Shown: positions 53,682 to 63,413, counted from the stretch's first letter. The stretch: 64,000 nucleotides of DNA from Bradyrhizobiaceae bacterium PARB1 (GCA_002256345.1 NKIY01000001.1:822194-886193); one strand, 5' to 3'. Notes: generated from the letters alone by a model not told the origin. A program made the numbers and translations.

Positions 53682-54137
53682 TCAGGCCGCTTTCGACTCG
53701 ATCTGCGTCACATCGCTGGGCAGGCTGCCATCGATCGCGATGCGGCGCGGCTTCTTCGCTTCGGGGATTTCGCGCTGCAGATCGATGACCAGCAGGCCGT
53801 TCTCGAAGCGGGCTCGCTTGACCTCCACGTGATCGGCAAGCGTGAACTGACGCTTGAAGTCCCGTGCAGAGATACCGCGGTGGAGAAAGTCGCGCTTTTC
53901 CTTATCGCTCTTACGGCTTTCGAGCGTCAACACGTTCTGCTCGACCGTGAGCTCGACCTCGTCCGGTCTGAAGCCGGCAAGCGCGACCGAGATCTGGAAG
54001 TTATTCTCGTCGAGCCGTTCGATGTTGTAGGGGGGATAGGTTTCGTCGCCCACCCGCTGCGCGGTTTCGGCGAGGTTCAAGAGGCGGTCGAAGCCTATGG
54101 CCGACCGGAAGAGGGGCGTAAAATCAACAGTGCGCAT
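53682..54137 (-). CDS. Small heat-shock protein Hsp20 (IbpA type)
   Basis: 151 residues. TVDFTPLFRSAIGFDRLLNL is the class A start, YPPYNIERLDENNFQISVAL, VTVEQ-like region ELTVEQNVLTLESRKSDKEK, FLHRGISARDFKRQFTLADH, ARFENGLLVIDLQREIPE the alpha-crystallin domain. It holds unfolding proteins in the cytosol. The leader has a ROSE-type thermosensor. Confidence 0.95.
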   Translation of the reverse strand: MRTVDFTPLFRSAIGFDRLLNLAETAQRVGDETYPPYNIERLDENNFQISVALAGFRPDEVELTVEQNVLTLESRKSDKEKRDFLHRGISARDFKRQFTLADHVEVKRARFENGLLVIDLQREIPEAKKPRRIAIDGSLPSDVTQIESKAA

Positions 54138-54195
54138 AGCCAGATCCTCCAGGGAGCAAAATGGTTACGAACAGCACCGGACACGACCGGTGCCC
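54138..54195 (-). promoter_or_regulatory. ROSE-type RNA thermometer leader of hsp20
   Basis: Minus-strand leader ends TTTTGCTCC-CT-GGAGGAT with ATG nine bases on. TTGCTCC can pair with the GGAG of the ribosome site, which is the hallmark of the ROSE element that heat opens in Bradyrhizobium hsp leaders. A stable upstream stem GCACCGG / CCGGTGC (54193-54174) matches the 5' stems of ROSE. Confidence 0.75.
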
Positions 54196-54254
54196 GTCTC
54201 AGTTTCCGGGACCCTGACGGCGTCCCGATCGCCATCATCATGGCGACGCCGTAA

Positions 54255-54284
54255 AAATTACAAAGCTCCAAAAGAGTTTCAAGA
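54255..54284 (-). promoter_or_regulatory. Possible sigma-32 promoter for hsp20
   Basis: Minus strand CTTGAAA at 54283-54277 matches the heat-shock -35 box; TTTGTAATT follows after 15 bases as a loose -10. Position fits a message starting in the ROSE leader. Confidence 0.4.
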
Positions 54285-54427
54285 GCCGGCTCAAAAAAAA
54301 CTTTCGACCTAAGTCGCGTCCGCAGTCTGGCGCGAGGCGATTGCGAGGACACACAGTGAGGCCGGCGCATTGGTCGTTTGTTAACCGCGCAACGTCAACG
54401 TCCCCGCATTGCAACGAGGAGCTGACG

Positions 54428-54636
54428 ATGCAGGATTTGGAACAAGCCATCCGCGAGCGCGCCTATCACATGTGGAACGAGGCCGGCCGACCGGATGGCA
54501 ACTCGGAGACGTTTTGGCTGAGCGCGCAACGGGCTTGCTGGAATCCTCGTTGACCCGGATCGGCACCGTGAAGCCGAGCCGCAGGACAACGAAGGCGAAG
54601 TCGGTGACCGCGCCACGTAAGCGGAATGTCGCGTGA
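54428..54636 (+). pseudogene. DUF2934 small protein with a frameshift
   Basis: ATG 54428 with GAGGAG upstream: MQDLEQAIRERAYHMWNEAG, RPDGNSETFWLSAQR is DUF2934, then the original register stops at 54552. The usual ending (LLESSLTRIGTVKPSRRTTK, stop 54636) is in another frame. So one indel near 54,530 shortens the product; it may be an error. Confidence 0.65.
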
Positions 54637-54647
54637 TTTCCGGCTTA

Positions 54648-54960
54648 GAAGATCGAATTGATCCTCGGTATCGGCTCCGCCTTGGAGCGAGGACAGCGAT
54701 ACGCCCAAGAGCCGCACGGCTTTCGGCAGCGGCGTGGCGGCTTCGAGCAAGCCGACGGAAAGCCGCCGCAGATACTCTCGGTCCCCCAAGTGCCCGGCTC
54801 ATCTCCGCGACATGATCTCGAAGTAGGCGAAATTCACCTCAACGTTACGGTCCGCCCATGATTGCGGGTCGGTTCGCAATGCCGCCAGACTCTTTTGATT
54901 GGCGGCTGCGTCGCTGCGCATCTCGGCATGAACGACAGCATGGCGGGGACCACCGCGTCG
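54648..54960 (-). pseudogene. DNA polymerase IV (DinB) 3' remnant
   Basis: Minus strand: IKRVWRHCEPTRNHGRTVTL in one frame, then NVEVNFAYFEIMSRR in a second, then YLRRLSVGLLEAATPLPKAV and RLLGVSLSSLQ in a third. Joined, these follow the DinB little-finger domain (KVWRHCE ... GRTVTLKVKFADF ... LLEGLxPxxxxxRLLGVSLSxL). At least two frameshifts and the whole catalytic part is missing. Confidence 0.75.
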
Positions 54961-55213
54961 TAGTGCTTGGCAACTTGGTTTCTCTCCGCCGCGATGACTC
55001 CCGTCCATGATGATTACGCAGCCGATGGGCGACGGGGCGAGATCCGCACCGTCTTCAGTCGCGGTCCGCAGCGCCTCCCGCATGAAACTTGATGTCGCAG
55101 TCCACCGCCATTGCTCCCTTCTCCGTCGCATGAGGGCTGAGCCCAGAACGCGTCTCCGGTCCGATCGCTGGCTCGGGAAGTTCCAACCTTCGTGGCAGCA
55201 CAACATGTCGGAG

Positions 55214-55238
55214 GGAACCAGGGTGGGAAGCATCGATT
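55214..55238 (+). promoter_or_regulatory. EcfG-type promoter, GGAAC-N16-GATT
   Basis: GGAAC 55214-55218, 16 bases, GATT 55235-55238, 28 bases before the SDR ATG. Confidence 0.55.
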
Positions 55239-55266
55239 GTGACAGGCATACGATACGGAGTTGGAT

Positions 55267-56130
55267 ATGCCCATCGACCATCCCAAGCCGCCTTTCCCGT
55301 CCCAGAAACAGTCCATCCCAGGCTCTACCGCCGCAATGCAGCCACGTCCGGATCACGGCGAGACGAGCTACAAGGGATCCGGCCGGCTGAACGGAATGAG
55401 GGCCGTCATCACGGGCGGAGACAGCGGCATCGGGCGCGCGGTCGCGATCGCATACGCCCGGGAGGGCGCGGACCTCGTCATCGCCTATCTGAGCGAAAAC
55501 GCCGACGCGGAGGACGTGAAGAAGCTCGTCGAAGCGGAAGGCCGCAAGGCGGTATTGGTTCCGGGCGACATCACCGATCCGGCCCATTGCCGGAAGATCA
55601 TCGAGACGGCCGTGGACGAGCTCGGAGGCATAGACATCCTCGTCAACAACGCCGCCCACCAGGCCACCTTCAAGGATATCGGCGACATCAGCGACGAGGA
55701 GTGGGAGCTGACGTTCAGGACCAACATCCACTCGATGTTCTATCTAAGCAAGGCAGCCGTTCCGCATATGAAGCCGGGGCGGGGCGCCATCGTCAACACG
55801 GCTTCCGTCAACTCCGACATGCCCAACCCGACCCTTCTGGCCTACGCCACCACGAAGGGCGCGATACAGAACTTCACCGGCGGTCTGGCGCAGCTGCTCG
55901 CCGAGAAGGGCATCCGCGCCAACGCGGTCGCACCGGGGCCGATCTGGACGCCTTTGATCCCTTCCACGATGCCGGATGAGGCGGTGAGGTCGTTCGGCAG
56001 TCAGACGCCGATGAAGCGCCCGGGGCAGCCGGGCGAACTTGCGACCACCTACGTGATGCTGGCAGACCCGCTATCGAGCTACGTTTCGGGTACGACCATC
56101 GCCGTTACCGGCGGCAAGCCCTTCATCTGA
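55267..56130 (+). CDS. SDR-family oxidoreductase, YghA/YhdF type
   Basis: 287 residues from ATG 55267. The long N-terminal arm with PPFPSQKQSIPG is typical of the YghA-like group, then the NADP site MRAVITGGDSGIGRAVAIAY, NNAAHQATF, catalytic Ser in NTASVNSDMP, Tyr-x3-Lys as YATTKGAI and a C-terminal SGTTIAVTGGKPF. Related proteins (YdaD, GsiB region) are general-stress genes in Bacillus; the EcfG-type promoter here agrees. Confidence 0.93.
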   Translation: MPIDHPKPPFPSQKQSIPGSTAAMQPRPDHGETSYKGSGRLNGMRAVITGGDSGIGRAVAIAYAREGADLVIAYLSENADAEDVKKLVEAEGRKAVLVPGDITDPAHCRKIIETAVDELGGIDILVNNAAHQATFKDIGDISDEEWELTFRTNIHSMFYLSKAAVPHMKPGRGAIVNTASVNSDMPNPTLLAYATTKGAIQNFTGGLAQLLAEKGIRANAVAPGPIWTPLIPSTMPDEAVRSFGSQTPMKRPGQPGELATTYVMLADPLSSYVSGTTIAVTGGKPFI

Positions 56131-56135
56131 GCCCG

Positions 56136-56471
56136 ATGGCGCTGCAACAGCTCGTCACCCGGGACAGCCGCTGCTTCGTCGTGAAGGGGTGGATTTGGCG
56201 CTTGGCGAAACCGAGCCTGTCGCAGAACGAGAAGCCCGTGCTGATATCCGAACTCATGTGCTTCCAACGCGCGGTGAAGACGGCTGAACGGAATGGAGAC
56301 GTCCAGGCGGAGACCGCCGCCCTCCGGTACGTCGAGGCCGTCAAGCATGCATTGGGCGAACGTGGTGCCGTCCGATGGACGAACGGCGATGTGCATCTTA
56401 ACCGGCACCCGTCCCATGTGGACCGGCTCGCGACCTTCGAGGCCCATGTCGGATCGCGAGGAGCGTCATGA
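56136..56471 (+). CDS. Conserved hypothetical protein
   Basis: 111 residues. [60 protein letters not shown]. Soluble; no domain named. Its stop overlaps the UvrA-like start (ATGA), and 5 bases separate it from the SDR, so the three are one unit. Confidence 0.6.
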   Translation: MALQQLVTRDSRCFVVKGWIWRLAKPSLSQNEKPVLISELMCFQRAVKTAERNGDVQAETAALRYVEAVKHALGERGAVRWTNGDVHLNRHPSHVDRLATFEAHVGSRGAS

Positions 56472-59017
56472 AGCAGGTGGGACGCGATCGACTGGAGACA
56501 CCTCCGCAGGACGAGTTCGTTCGCATCCGTGGAGCACGCGAGCATAATCTCAAGAACGTTTCCCTGGACATTCCTCGGAATGCTCTGGTCGTGTTCACCG
56601 GCGTGTCCGGATCCGGAAAGTCGTCGCTGGCCTTCGGAACGCTTTATGCGGAGGCGCAGCGGCGATATCTCGAGTCGGTGTCGCCCTACGCGCGGCGTCT
56701 TTTCAATCAGATGTCCATTCCCGAGGTCGACGAGATCGAAGGCCTGCCGCCCGCGGTGGCGCTTCAGCAACAGCGTGGATCCCCGACCACCCGATCGTCC
56801 GTCGGAAGCGTGACCACGCTGTCGAACCTGCTGCGCATGCTCTACTCGCGCGCCGGCGACTATCCGCGTGGGCAGCGCCTTCTGTACGCGGAGTCGTTTT
56901 CGCCGAACACGCCGGAGGGCGCCTGCCCGAACTGCCAAGGCATTGGCCGCATCCACGACGTCACAGAGCGGACGATGGTCCCGGACGACAGCCTCACCAT
57001 CCGCGAGCGCGCCGTCGCGGCCTGGCCGAGCGCCTGGCAGGGGCAGAACCTGCGGGACATCCTGGTAACTCTCGGACACGACGTGGACACGCCTTGGCGC
57101 AGGCTTCCGAAGAAGACGCGCGACTGGATCCTGTTTACCGACGAGCAACCGACCGTTCCGGTCTATGCGGGGTACACCCCCGCCGAGGTGAGGCGTGCGC
57201 TGAAGCGCAAGGAAGAACCGAGCTACCAAGGCACGTTTACGGGCGCCCGCAAGTACGTGCTGCAGACGTTCGCCACCACGCAGAGCGCGATGATGAAGCG
57301 GCGCGTGGCCCGCTATCTTCTCAACAGCGATTGCCCGGTATGCCGGGGCAAACGCCTGAGGCCGGACGCGCTGTCCGTGACGTTCGCGGGCCTCGATATC
57401 GCGGAGATGTCCCGTCTTCCGTTGAAGCGGCTCGGCGAACTGATCCGGCCCTACCTCGATGGAGAGACGGTGCGCTCGGTCGACCATCCGGAGAAGGCCA
57501 TCGTGATCCGGCGCATATTGGAGGATCTGGATGCGAGGCTGGCTGTCCTGCTCGACCTCGGCCTGGGCTATCTCGCTTTAGAGCGCGGCACGCCGACGCT
57601 CTCGCCCGGAGAATTGCAGCGTCTTCGTCTCGCGACGCAGGTCCGCTCCAATCTTTTCGGCGTCGTATACGTCCTGGACGAGCCTTCCGCTGGCCTGCAT
57701 CCTGCCGACACCGAGGCCCTTTTGCGCGCCATGGACCGGCTGAAGGCCGCCGGCAACTCGCTGTTCGTCGTCGAACACGAACTGGACGTGGTCCGGCACG
57801 CCGACTGGATCGTGGACGTGGGGCCGGGCGCCGGTGTGCTCGGCGGAGAGGTGCTGTACAGCGGCAAGCCCCAAGGTCTTGCGGATATCGAGCAGTCTCA
57901 GACGCGGCGCTACCTTTTCTCTTCCGGTGCGAGGCCCGGGCACCGACAGCGTGAACCGCAAGGTTGGCTTCGATTGCGCGGCGTCACGCGAAACAACCTG
58001 AACAGTCTCGACGTCGATATTCCGATCGGGTTGTTCACGTCGGTGTCCGGCATTTCCGGCTCGGGCAAGTCCAGCCTCATCAGCCAGTTTCTGGTGGAAG
58101 CCGTGGCGGACGTTCTCGGGCAGGATCGCGGCAGTAGTGGTGTCGTCGCGGAGGAAGCCGATCTACTCGAAGACGGGATCGAAACGCTCGGCGGCAGTAT
58201 CGTCGCGGGGATGGACGAAATACAGCGGCTCGTCGTGGTCGATCAGAAGCCGATCGGACGCACGCCCCGCTCGAATCTAGCGACCTATACCGGACTTTTC
58301 GATCATGTCCGCAGGCTGTTCGCCGCCACGAAACAAGCCAAGGCCCGGCGTTACGACGCCGGCCGCTTCTCCTTCAACGTCGCAAAAGGACGGTGCGGGA
58401 CGTGCGAGGGCGAGGGCTTCGTCAGCGTGGAGCTGTTGTTCCTCCCGAGCGTGTACGCGCCCTGTCCTGCGTGCCATGGCGCCCGCTACAACGCCAAGAC
58501 GCTCGAGATCAAGGTTCGCGACAAATCTATCGCCGACGTGCTCGCTATGACGGTGGACGAAGCCTTCGCGTTCTTCGCCGATGACCCCTCGCTGCGACGT
58601 TCGCTCGGTATCGTCCGGGAGGTCGGCCTCGGATACATCCGCCTGGGGCAATCGGCGACCGAGCTGAGCGGCGGTGAGGCGCAACGCATCAAGCTTGCCG
58701 CAGAACTGCAGCGAGGCCAACGTGGCACCACCCTGTACGTGCTGGACGAGCCGACCACTGGATTGCATCCGTCCGACGTCGAGAAACTGATGCAGCAGCT
58801 TCAGGGTCTCGTCGACGCCGGCAATACGGTGGTCGTGGTCGAGCACGACATGTCTGTCATAGCCGCGAGCGACTGGGTCATCGACATGGGCCCGGGTGCA
58901 GGCGACGAAGGCGGGCGGGTGGTGGCCGCCGGGGTACCTGAGCTGGTGGCTGCGACCAAGGAAAGCCGGACCGCGAGGTTCTTGAGCACCGTGTGGGACG
59001 GACGACCGCGCGGTTAA
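56468..59017 (+). CDS. UvrA-like protein, short paralogue
   Basis: 849 residues, about 100 fewer than housekeeping UvrA. First ATPase: [20 protein letters not shown] (about 43-62), signature [14 protein letters not shown] (Pro where UvrA has Gly), [13 protein letters not shown]; second: [15 protein letters not shown] (about 525), [28 protein letters not shown]. Zinc sites CPNCQG, CPVCRG and CGTCEG...CPACHG. Missing length is mostly near the UvrB-binding region, as in UvrA2/DrrC-type proteins, linked to drug or DNA-damage tolerance. It follows a stress-type promoter unit. Confidence 0.92.
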   Translation: MKQVGRDRLETPPQDEFVRIRGAREHNLKNVSLDIPRNALVVFTGVSGSGKSSLAFGTLYAEAQRRYLESVSPYARRLFNQMSIPEVDEIEGLPPAVALQQQRGSPTTRSSVGSVTTLSNLLRMLYSRAGDYPRGQRLLYAESFSPNTPEGACPNCQGIGRIHDVTERTMVPDDSLTIRERAVAAWPSAWQGQNLRDILVTLGHDVDTPWRRLPKKTRDWILFTDEQPTVPVYAGYTPAEVRRALKRKEEPSYQGTFTGARKYVLQTFATTQSAMMKRRVARYLLNSDCPVCRGKRLRPDALSVTFAGLDIAEMSRLPLKRLGELIRPYLDGETVRSVDHPEKAIVIRRILEDLDARLAVLLDLGLGYLALERGTPTLSPGELQRLRLATQVRSNLFGVVYVLDEPSAGLHPADTEALLRAMDRLKAAGNSLFVVEHELDVVRHADWIVDVGPGAGVLGGEVLYSGKPQGLADIEQSQTRRYLFSSGARPGHRQREPQGWLRLRGVTRNNLNSLDVDIPIGLFTSVSGISGSGKSSLISQFLVEAVADVLGQDRGSSGVVAEEADLLEDGIETLGGSIVAGMDEIQRLVVVDQKPIGRTPRSNLATYTGLFDHVRRLFAATKQAKARRYDAGRFSFNVAKGRCGTCEGEGFVSVELLFLPSVYAPCPACHGARYNAKTLEIKVRDKSIADVLAMTVDEAFAFFADDPSLRRSLGIVREVGLGYIRLGQSATELSGGEAQRIKLAAELQRGQRGTTLYVLDEPTTGLHPSDVEKLMQQLQGLVDAGNTVVVVEHDMSVIAASDWVIDMGPGAGDEGGRVVAAGVPELVAATKESRTARFLSTVWDGRPRG

Positions 59018-59067
59018 AGCTCAGACCCGCGATCAGCATCGACGTGGTCGTCTGGGCACCGTGCCAA

Positions 59068-59271
59068 CTACTTGCCGTCCTCGGAAAGGTTGGCGTCTTC
59101 GCGCAACTGGTCGATGAGCTCCGATGCCTCGGCCTTCGTCAGGTCCTCCTTCGTCGGATCAGGCTTGTGAGCTTGCTCGCTGAGGGTCTTCAGGTAGGAG
59201 CCCTGAGCCCCCGTCATCGGATCGGACCCGGAAACCCAGTCCTTCGGGTCTTTCTGCGTGTTGTCGGCCAT
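59068..59271 (-). CDS. DUF3072 small protein
   Basis: 67 residues. DPKDWVSGSDPMTGAQGSYL, KTLSEQAHKPDPTKEDLTKA, EASELIDQLREDANL. DUF3072 members are small, acidic, of unknown role. A stress-type promoter lies 28 bases upstream. Confidence 0.88.
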   Translation of the reverse strand: MADNTQKDPKDWVSGSDPMTGAQGSYLKTLSEQAHKPDPTKEDLTKAEASELIDQLREDANLSEDGK

Positions 59272-59298
59272 GCTCGATAACTCCTTTTGCCTCCACCC

Positions 59299-59323
59299 AA
59301 CCGCTTCCTTGCAGAATCGTTCC
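59299..59323 (-). promoter_or_regulatory. EcfG-type promoter, GGAAC-N16-GGTT
   Basis: Minus strand: GGAAC 59323-59319, 16 bases, GGTT 59302-59299, aimed at DUF3072. Confidence 0.62.
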
Positions 59324-59358
59324 TCTTATGTTCTTCTGTCGTGCCACGGAGCATCGTG

Positions 59359-59544
59359 ATGGAAAAAGCCAAACAGCAGGAACTCATCCGGCTTTGGAAC
59401 CAGCTCAGGAAGACCCGAGGGCCGGCCGCCGAAGAAATCCGCATCCGGATACTAGAGAAGTTCAAGGAGCCGGCTATGCAGATCCCGCCTGTTGGACGGA
59501 ACGGGCACGTGAGAGGTTGGCCGTCGACGTCTTCGCTCCGATGA
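59359..59544 (+). CDS. Small hypothetical protein
   Basis: 61 residues from ATG 59359. EKAKQQELIRLWNQLRKTRG, AAEEIRIRILEKFKEP. A helical, charged start; the end (MQIPPVGRNGHVRGWPSTSS) may be out of register. Possibly a small broken gene. Confidence 0.4.
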   Translation: MEKAKQQELIRLWNQLRKTRGPAAEEIRIRILEKFKEPAMQIPPVGRNGHVRGWPSTSSLR

Positions 59545-60222
59545 AGCTGTCCGCACTGCCGGTCTATCACTATTTCGACCATTTCAGCGAGATGCTGTCT
59601 TTCGTCGAGTCGACGTTCGCCTCGGTGCTGACGGGAGAGCATCGCTCGTTCGCCTCGCGGTGCAATCGCCTCACACGAGATGCCCGGTGTCTATCGGTCC
59701 GGATGATCTACCGGCTTGGTGCATTTTCAGATCGTGGTCACCTAAGCCGACCTGGTACGGGCGTTTGCGAATCTGCATGCCAGCGGCCACGTCAGGCCGC
59801 TGCACGACGCCGGCGGGGAGTGGCATTCGCTTCTCGATCCGCAGCAGTCGACACCCGCCAGGATCGTGCAGCTCACCGGCATCATCAACGAGATGGTGCG
59901 CGATGCGCCGCGATCGCTGACAGCTTCATGGATTTCATGGGCCACGGCATATTCGCGGCCCACAACGTCAAGTTCGACTACGGCTTAATCAGCCGCAAGT
60001 TCGAACGGCTCCAGCGCCGCTTCAGGTTTCCGAAGGTGTGCACGTGCGCGGGCATGCGGAGGCGGTCTCGGGCTCACAAGTCGACGGCCTCGGCAATCTG
60101 AGCGCCGCCTTCGGCATCGAATTCAAAGATTATCACCGCGCCTTGGCGGATGCCACGCCGCCGCGCATTTGCTCAATCTGATGAACGCCAAGCGGGAGGA
60201 CGCCGAGCTCTACCGGCTGTGA
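59541..60222 (+). pseudogene. DnaQ-like 3'-5' exonuclease, multiply frameshifted
   Basis: Segments in different registers join to one protein: VYHYFDHFSEMLSFVESTFA, RLTRDARCLSVRMIYRLGAF, LHASGHVRP, EWHSLLDPQQSTPARIVQLT, GIINEMVRDAP, FMGHGIFAAHNVKFDYGLIS, FRFPKVCTCAGM, LGNLSAAFGIEFKDYHRALA, AAHLLNLMNAKREDAELYRL. That is a Fan1-like N-terminal region plus a DEDDh exonuclease. The DxE motif I is missing (deletion) and at least four frameshifts separate the pieces. Confidence 0.8.
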
Positions 60223-60274
60223 GCGCGGCGGCGTAGCGGCAAGGTCTTGGACCGGATCCGAACCGTTCTTGGCG

Positions 60275-62659
60275 TCAGGTCGTCGCGATGATCCTGACGG
60301 GCACGGACTTGCCTGCGGGAACCTTGCTCTCCTCGGCGTGATGACACAGAGGAACGAGCACGTTGCATTCGGGATAATAAGCGCCGATGCAGCCTCGGGG
60401 CACGTCGTAGGCGAAGACCCTCAATCCATGCTTTTCGCGCACGATCGCATCATCCAACTCAGTTGCGAGACCGATGACGGCGCCGTCGGACAGCCCGAAC
60501 TGCGCGATGTCGGTGGGATTCATGAACACGACGTTGCGGGTGCCGCTCACGTCCCGCAGGCGATCGTCGTACCCGTAGATCGTCGTGTTGAATTGATCGT
60601 TGGATCGCAACGTCATCAGACGGAGCAGACCAGGTTTGTCGGCGAAGCCGGTGGCCGACAGCTGCTGTGGTTTTAAGAACGTCGCACGGCCGGTCTCCGT
60701 GTCGGAGAAGTCCCGCTCTCGGGCCTTGTTCGCTCGGTAGAAGCCGCCGGGCCTCTCGAGCTTCACGTTGAAATCGGCAAACCACTGCGGGTAGGTCTCG
60801 GCGATCGCGTCCCGAACCCGGGAGTAGTCCGCGGTCCATGCGGTCCAATCGGCCTTCGGATTGGGCGTCAACGTCGCTTTCGCCAGTCCGGCCACGATCG
60901 AGATTTCCGATAGAAGCTCGACGCTGCTCGGGGCCACGTCGCCTGTGGACGGGTGGATCACGCTGGTGGAATCTTCCATCGTGACGGTCTGCGGCCCGCC
61001 GGCCTGGACGTCCCGCTCGATGCGGCTGAGGCACGGCAGCAGGTAGGTCACCTCGCCGGGAATGAGATGGCTCCGGTTGAGCTTGGTCGCGACCTGCACC
61101 GAAAGGCGCAGGCGGCGCCAGGCCTCCTCCATCCGGTCGGTGTCTGGGATCGCGCGGACGAAGTTGCCGCCGAGGCCGACGAACCCACGGATGTCGCCGC
61201 TCAAGATGCCCTCGCAGGCCTCCACGGTGTTGCGTCCTTTGTCGCGCGGGGGCTCGAAGCCGAACTGGGTTGCCAGCTTGTCCAGCGGAGCCAATTCCGG
61301 CCTCTCGGTGATGCCGACGGTCCGCTGCCCCTGCACGTTGGAGTGACCGCGCACCGGGCAGGCTCCCGCGCCGGGCTTGCCGATGTTCCCGCGCAGTAGC
61401 AGCAGATTGCAGACCATGTGGACGTTCTGGACCCCGAAGCGGTGCTGCGTCAGCCCCATGCCGTAGACAAGGATCGCCGCCTTCGCCTGCGCGTAAGTCT
61501 CCGCGGCGGCTTCGATGTCGCCGCGTGTCAGCGAGGTCTCGGCCTCGATCTCCGACCAGTCGGCTGCCCGGCAGAAGGCTGCAAACTCCTCGAACCCCGA
61601 AGTATAGTCGCGGATGAAGGCGTGATCCAGGACGAGCGGACCGCCGGCTGCCGTCGCCGCATCGTCGCGCTCGATGAGATGCTTGCATATGCCCGTCATC
61701 GCCGCAGTGTCGCTGCCGGCGCGGAGCTGGTGATACTGCGTGCTGATGCTGGTCGACGATCCCGTCGCCATCTGCAGCGGCGACTGCGGATTGGTGAATT
61801 CCTCCAGACCCCGCTCCCGCAAGGGATTGAACGTGATGATCGGCACGCCCCGCTTCGCGCACGGCTGCAGTTCGTGAAGCATCCGCGGACTGTTCGAGCC
61901 GACGTTTTGCCCGAAGAACAGGATGCAGTCGGTGTGCTCGAAGTCCTCGAGCTTGACGGTACCGACCGGCGCGCCGAGCGCCTGTTTCAATCCGACCGAC
62001 GTGGATTCATGGCACATATTCGAACTGTCGGGCAGGTTGTTGCAGCCGTACATGCGGGCGAACAATGCGTACATGTACGACGTCTCGAGCGACGCGCGTC
62101 CGGACGCGTAGAACACGACCGACTTCGGGTCGAGCGCCTTCAGTTCCCGGCCTATCTCGGCGAAGGCGTCGTCCCATTCGCAGCGGACGTACTTGTCCGA
62201 TACGGGATCGTATCGCATTGGCGAGGTCAGGCGGCCCTGACGCTCCAGGTCGAAGTCGGGCCATGTCCGCAGTTCTGTCAGCGTGTGGCCGGCGAAGAAC
62301 TCGGGTGTGCAACGATGTCGCGTGAGATCCCAGGCTGTCGCTTTGGCGCCGTTCTCGCATAATTCGGCGGGATGCGGCTCCCCCGGCTTTGCCCATGCGC
62401 AGCTCACGCACATGAATCCATCGTGCTTGTTTTGCCGGAGGAGTTGCGCGCCTAGGCCCACGGGATTTGGCTCTTCACGCATCACTATGGCGCTAAGCCC
62501 CTTCAGAGAGCCCCAGCCGCCGACCGCGCCGTCGTAGTGATGAGCTGCAGCGCTTTGCGCGGACGGAACGTCGTTTGGAGTAAAAGTCGTGAGAAAATCC
62601 CGAAACGTAATTGGCCCGCTTCGGTCAACGCGCCCAAGGCGAGTACGTTCGTTCGGCAA
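60275..62659 (-). CDS. FdhF/YdeP-family molybdopterin oxidoreductase
   Basis: 794 residues in the open frame, from TTG 62659; family members start about 30 residues later at the (Y)DGAVGGWGSLKGL block. A 4Fe-4S site is seen at FMCVSCAWAKPGEPHPAELC, then VFYASGRASLETSYMYALFA, PDSSNMCHESTSVGLKQALG, YGMGLTQHRFGVQNVHMVCN, LLRGNIGKPGAGACPVRGHS and the C-terminal MoCo domain (FNTTIYGYDDRLRDVSGTRN). YdeP-type proteins are linked to acid resistance; the substrate is not known. Confidence 0.9.
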   Translation of the reverse strand: MPNERTRLGRVDRSGPITFRDFLTTFTPNDVPSAQSAAAHHYDGAVGGWGSLKGLSAIVMREEPNPVGLGAQLLRQNKHDGFMCVSCAWAKPGEPHPAELCENGAKATAWDLTRHRCTPEFFAGHTLTELRTWPDFDLERQGRLTSPMRYDPVSDKYVRCEWDDAFAEIGRELKALDPKSVVFYASGRASLETSYMYALFARMYGCNNLPDSSNMCHESTSVGLKQALGAPVGTVKLEDFEHTDCILFFGQNVGSNSPRMLHELQPCAKRGVPIITFNPLRERGLEEFTNPQSPLQMATGSSTSISTQYHQLRAGSDTAAMTGICKHLIERDDAATAAGGPLVLDHAFIRDYTSGFEEFAAFCRAADWSEIEAETSLTRGDIEAAAETYAQAKAAILVYGMGLTQHRFGVQNVHMVCNLLLLRGNIGKPGAGACPVRGHSNVQGQRTVGITERPELAPLDKLATQFGFEPPRDKGRNTVEACEGILSGDIRGFVGLGGNFVRAIPDTDRMEEAWRRLRLSVQVATKLNRSHLIPGEVTYLLPCLSRIERDVQAGGPQTVTMEDSTSVIHPSTGDVAPSSVELLSEISIVAGLAKATLTPNPKADWTAWTADYSRVRDAIAETYPQWFADFNVKLERPGGFYRANKARERDFSDTETGRATFLKPQQLSATGFADKPGLLRLMTLRSNDQFNTTIYGYDDRLRDVSGTRNVVFMNPTDIAQFGLSDGAVIGLATELDDAIVREKHGLRVFAYDVPRGCIGAYYPECNVLVPLCHHAEESKVPAGKSVPVRIIATT

Positions 62660-62789
62660 ACTGTTTATTGCGCCAGCAAGTCGTGCGCGAGACGCGACCT
62701 CTTCTTAACAGCCGGTACGAAGCGGCCGTCCGCATAGAGCCGATCGGGCAGGCGGTTTGGGACACCTACAACTTTGCTGACGGATCCAT

Positions 62790-63140
62790 TCGGCGGTAGG
62801 AGAGCGCATTCCAAGACGGCTTTCCGGTCGTTGCGACCGCTGCGGACCGGAATGTGGAGCTGCGATCTGCGCTGTCGATCCGATGCGAACTTGCCAGTGG
62901 TCTCAGCCGGGCCACGGCACCGCCGAGTAGCGCAGCTCCGAAAGCTTGATGCGTGCGCCGCGGATGAACAATGTCGGAATGCTTGCGTCCTCCAGCCCGC
63001 GACGACGATGGCTTGCCCGTCGGTGTGCGGAAAGCCGAGAAAACGAGGCTGACGATGCCGATAAGAGCCTTCTCGATCTGCGCTTGGGAGGGCGGAAATC
63101 TGATCGAGGCGGCCATTCGCATCAATTTCTGGACGGTGCG
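62790..63140 (-). pseudogene. Degraded copy of the KANL3-like hydrolase
   Basis: In mixed registers on the minus strand: AQIEKALIGIVSLVFSAFRT, PTGKP (compare the 38498-39187 gene: AQAEKPLAGVVGLVFLGFPL), LEDASIPTLFIRGARIKLSE (compare LKDVQIPMLFVHGTQDKLAE), and HIPVRSGRNDRKAV (compare HVPARSGRTDREVV). Many indels, no nucleophile region. Confidence 0.7.
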
Positions 63141-63149
63141 TAAAAGTTG

Positions 63150-63413
63150 AACTCTGAAATGACAGGGAAATTCTGCTGGATCTGGCGGGCCACATCGGCC
63201 GGTACGTCCCGAGACCGATTTTTGATCGGGTTGCAGGCCACTAACACAGAGCGGCGACCTGTTCGCGGTGCATGAGATCGGCGATGGTGGTCTTTTAGGA
63301 GGATGCCGTCGTTTCTCGCTAACGGAACTGCTGTCGCGACGGCAATTCCGCATGGGCGTACTCAGTGTCGTGGATACCGGTCGGCATCAGGGGCGGTCTT
63401 TGTTCGAATGCAT
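63150..63413 (-). pseudogene. Degraded copy of the 43763-44113 protein
   Basis: ATG 63413 is in the same place relative to the copy (shared CATGACGCAACTC, with upstream similarity). HDTEYAHAELP, RETTASS-stop-KTTIADLMH, VACNPIKNRSRDVPADVARQ match HDTVYLVVDCH, READINGTDLETVITDLMR, IVAFNTTENWSRDVTSDIAR. Two in-frame stops and a frameshift. The GGAAC box has become GCAAC. Confidence 0.72.

Noticed and set aside
54190-54254. SFRDPDGVPIAIIMATP, like the end of a glyoxalase/VOC protein
   Set aside because: Only about 20 residues with no upstream part; it overlaps the hsp20 leader. It may be a VOC scrap but cannot be supported.
60459-61862. 467-residue minus frame inside the YdeP-like gene
   Set aside because: Shadow frame; arginine-rich with no domain, while the other minus frame has a full molybdoenzyme.
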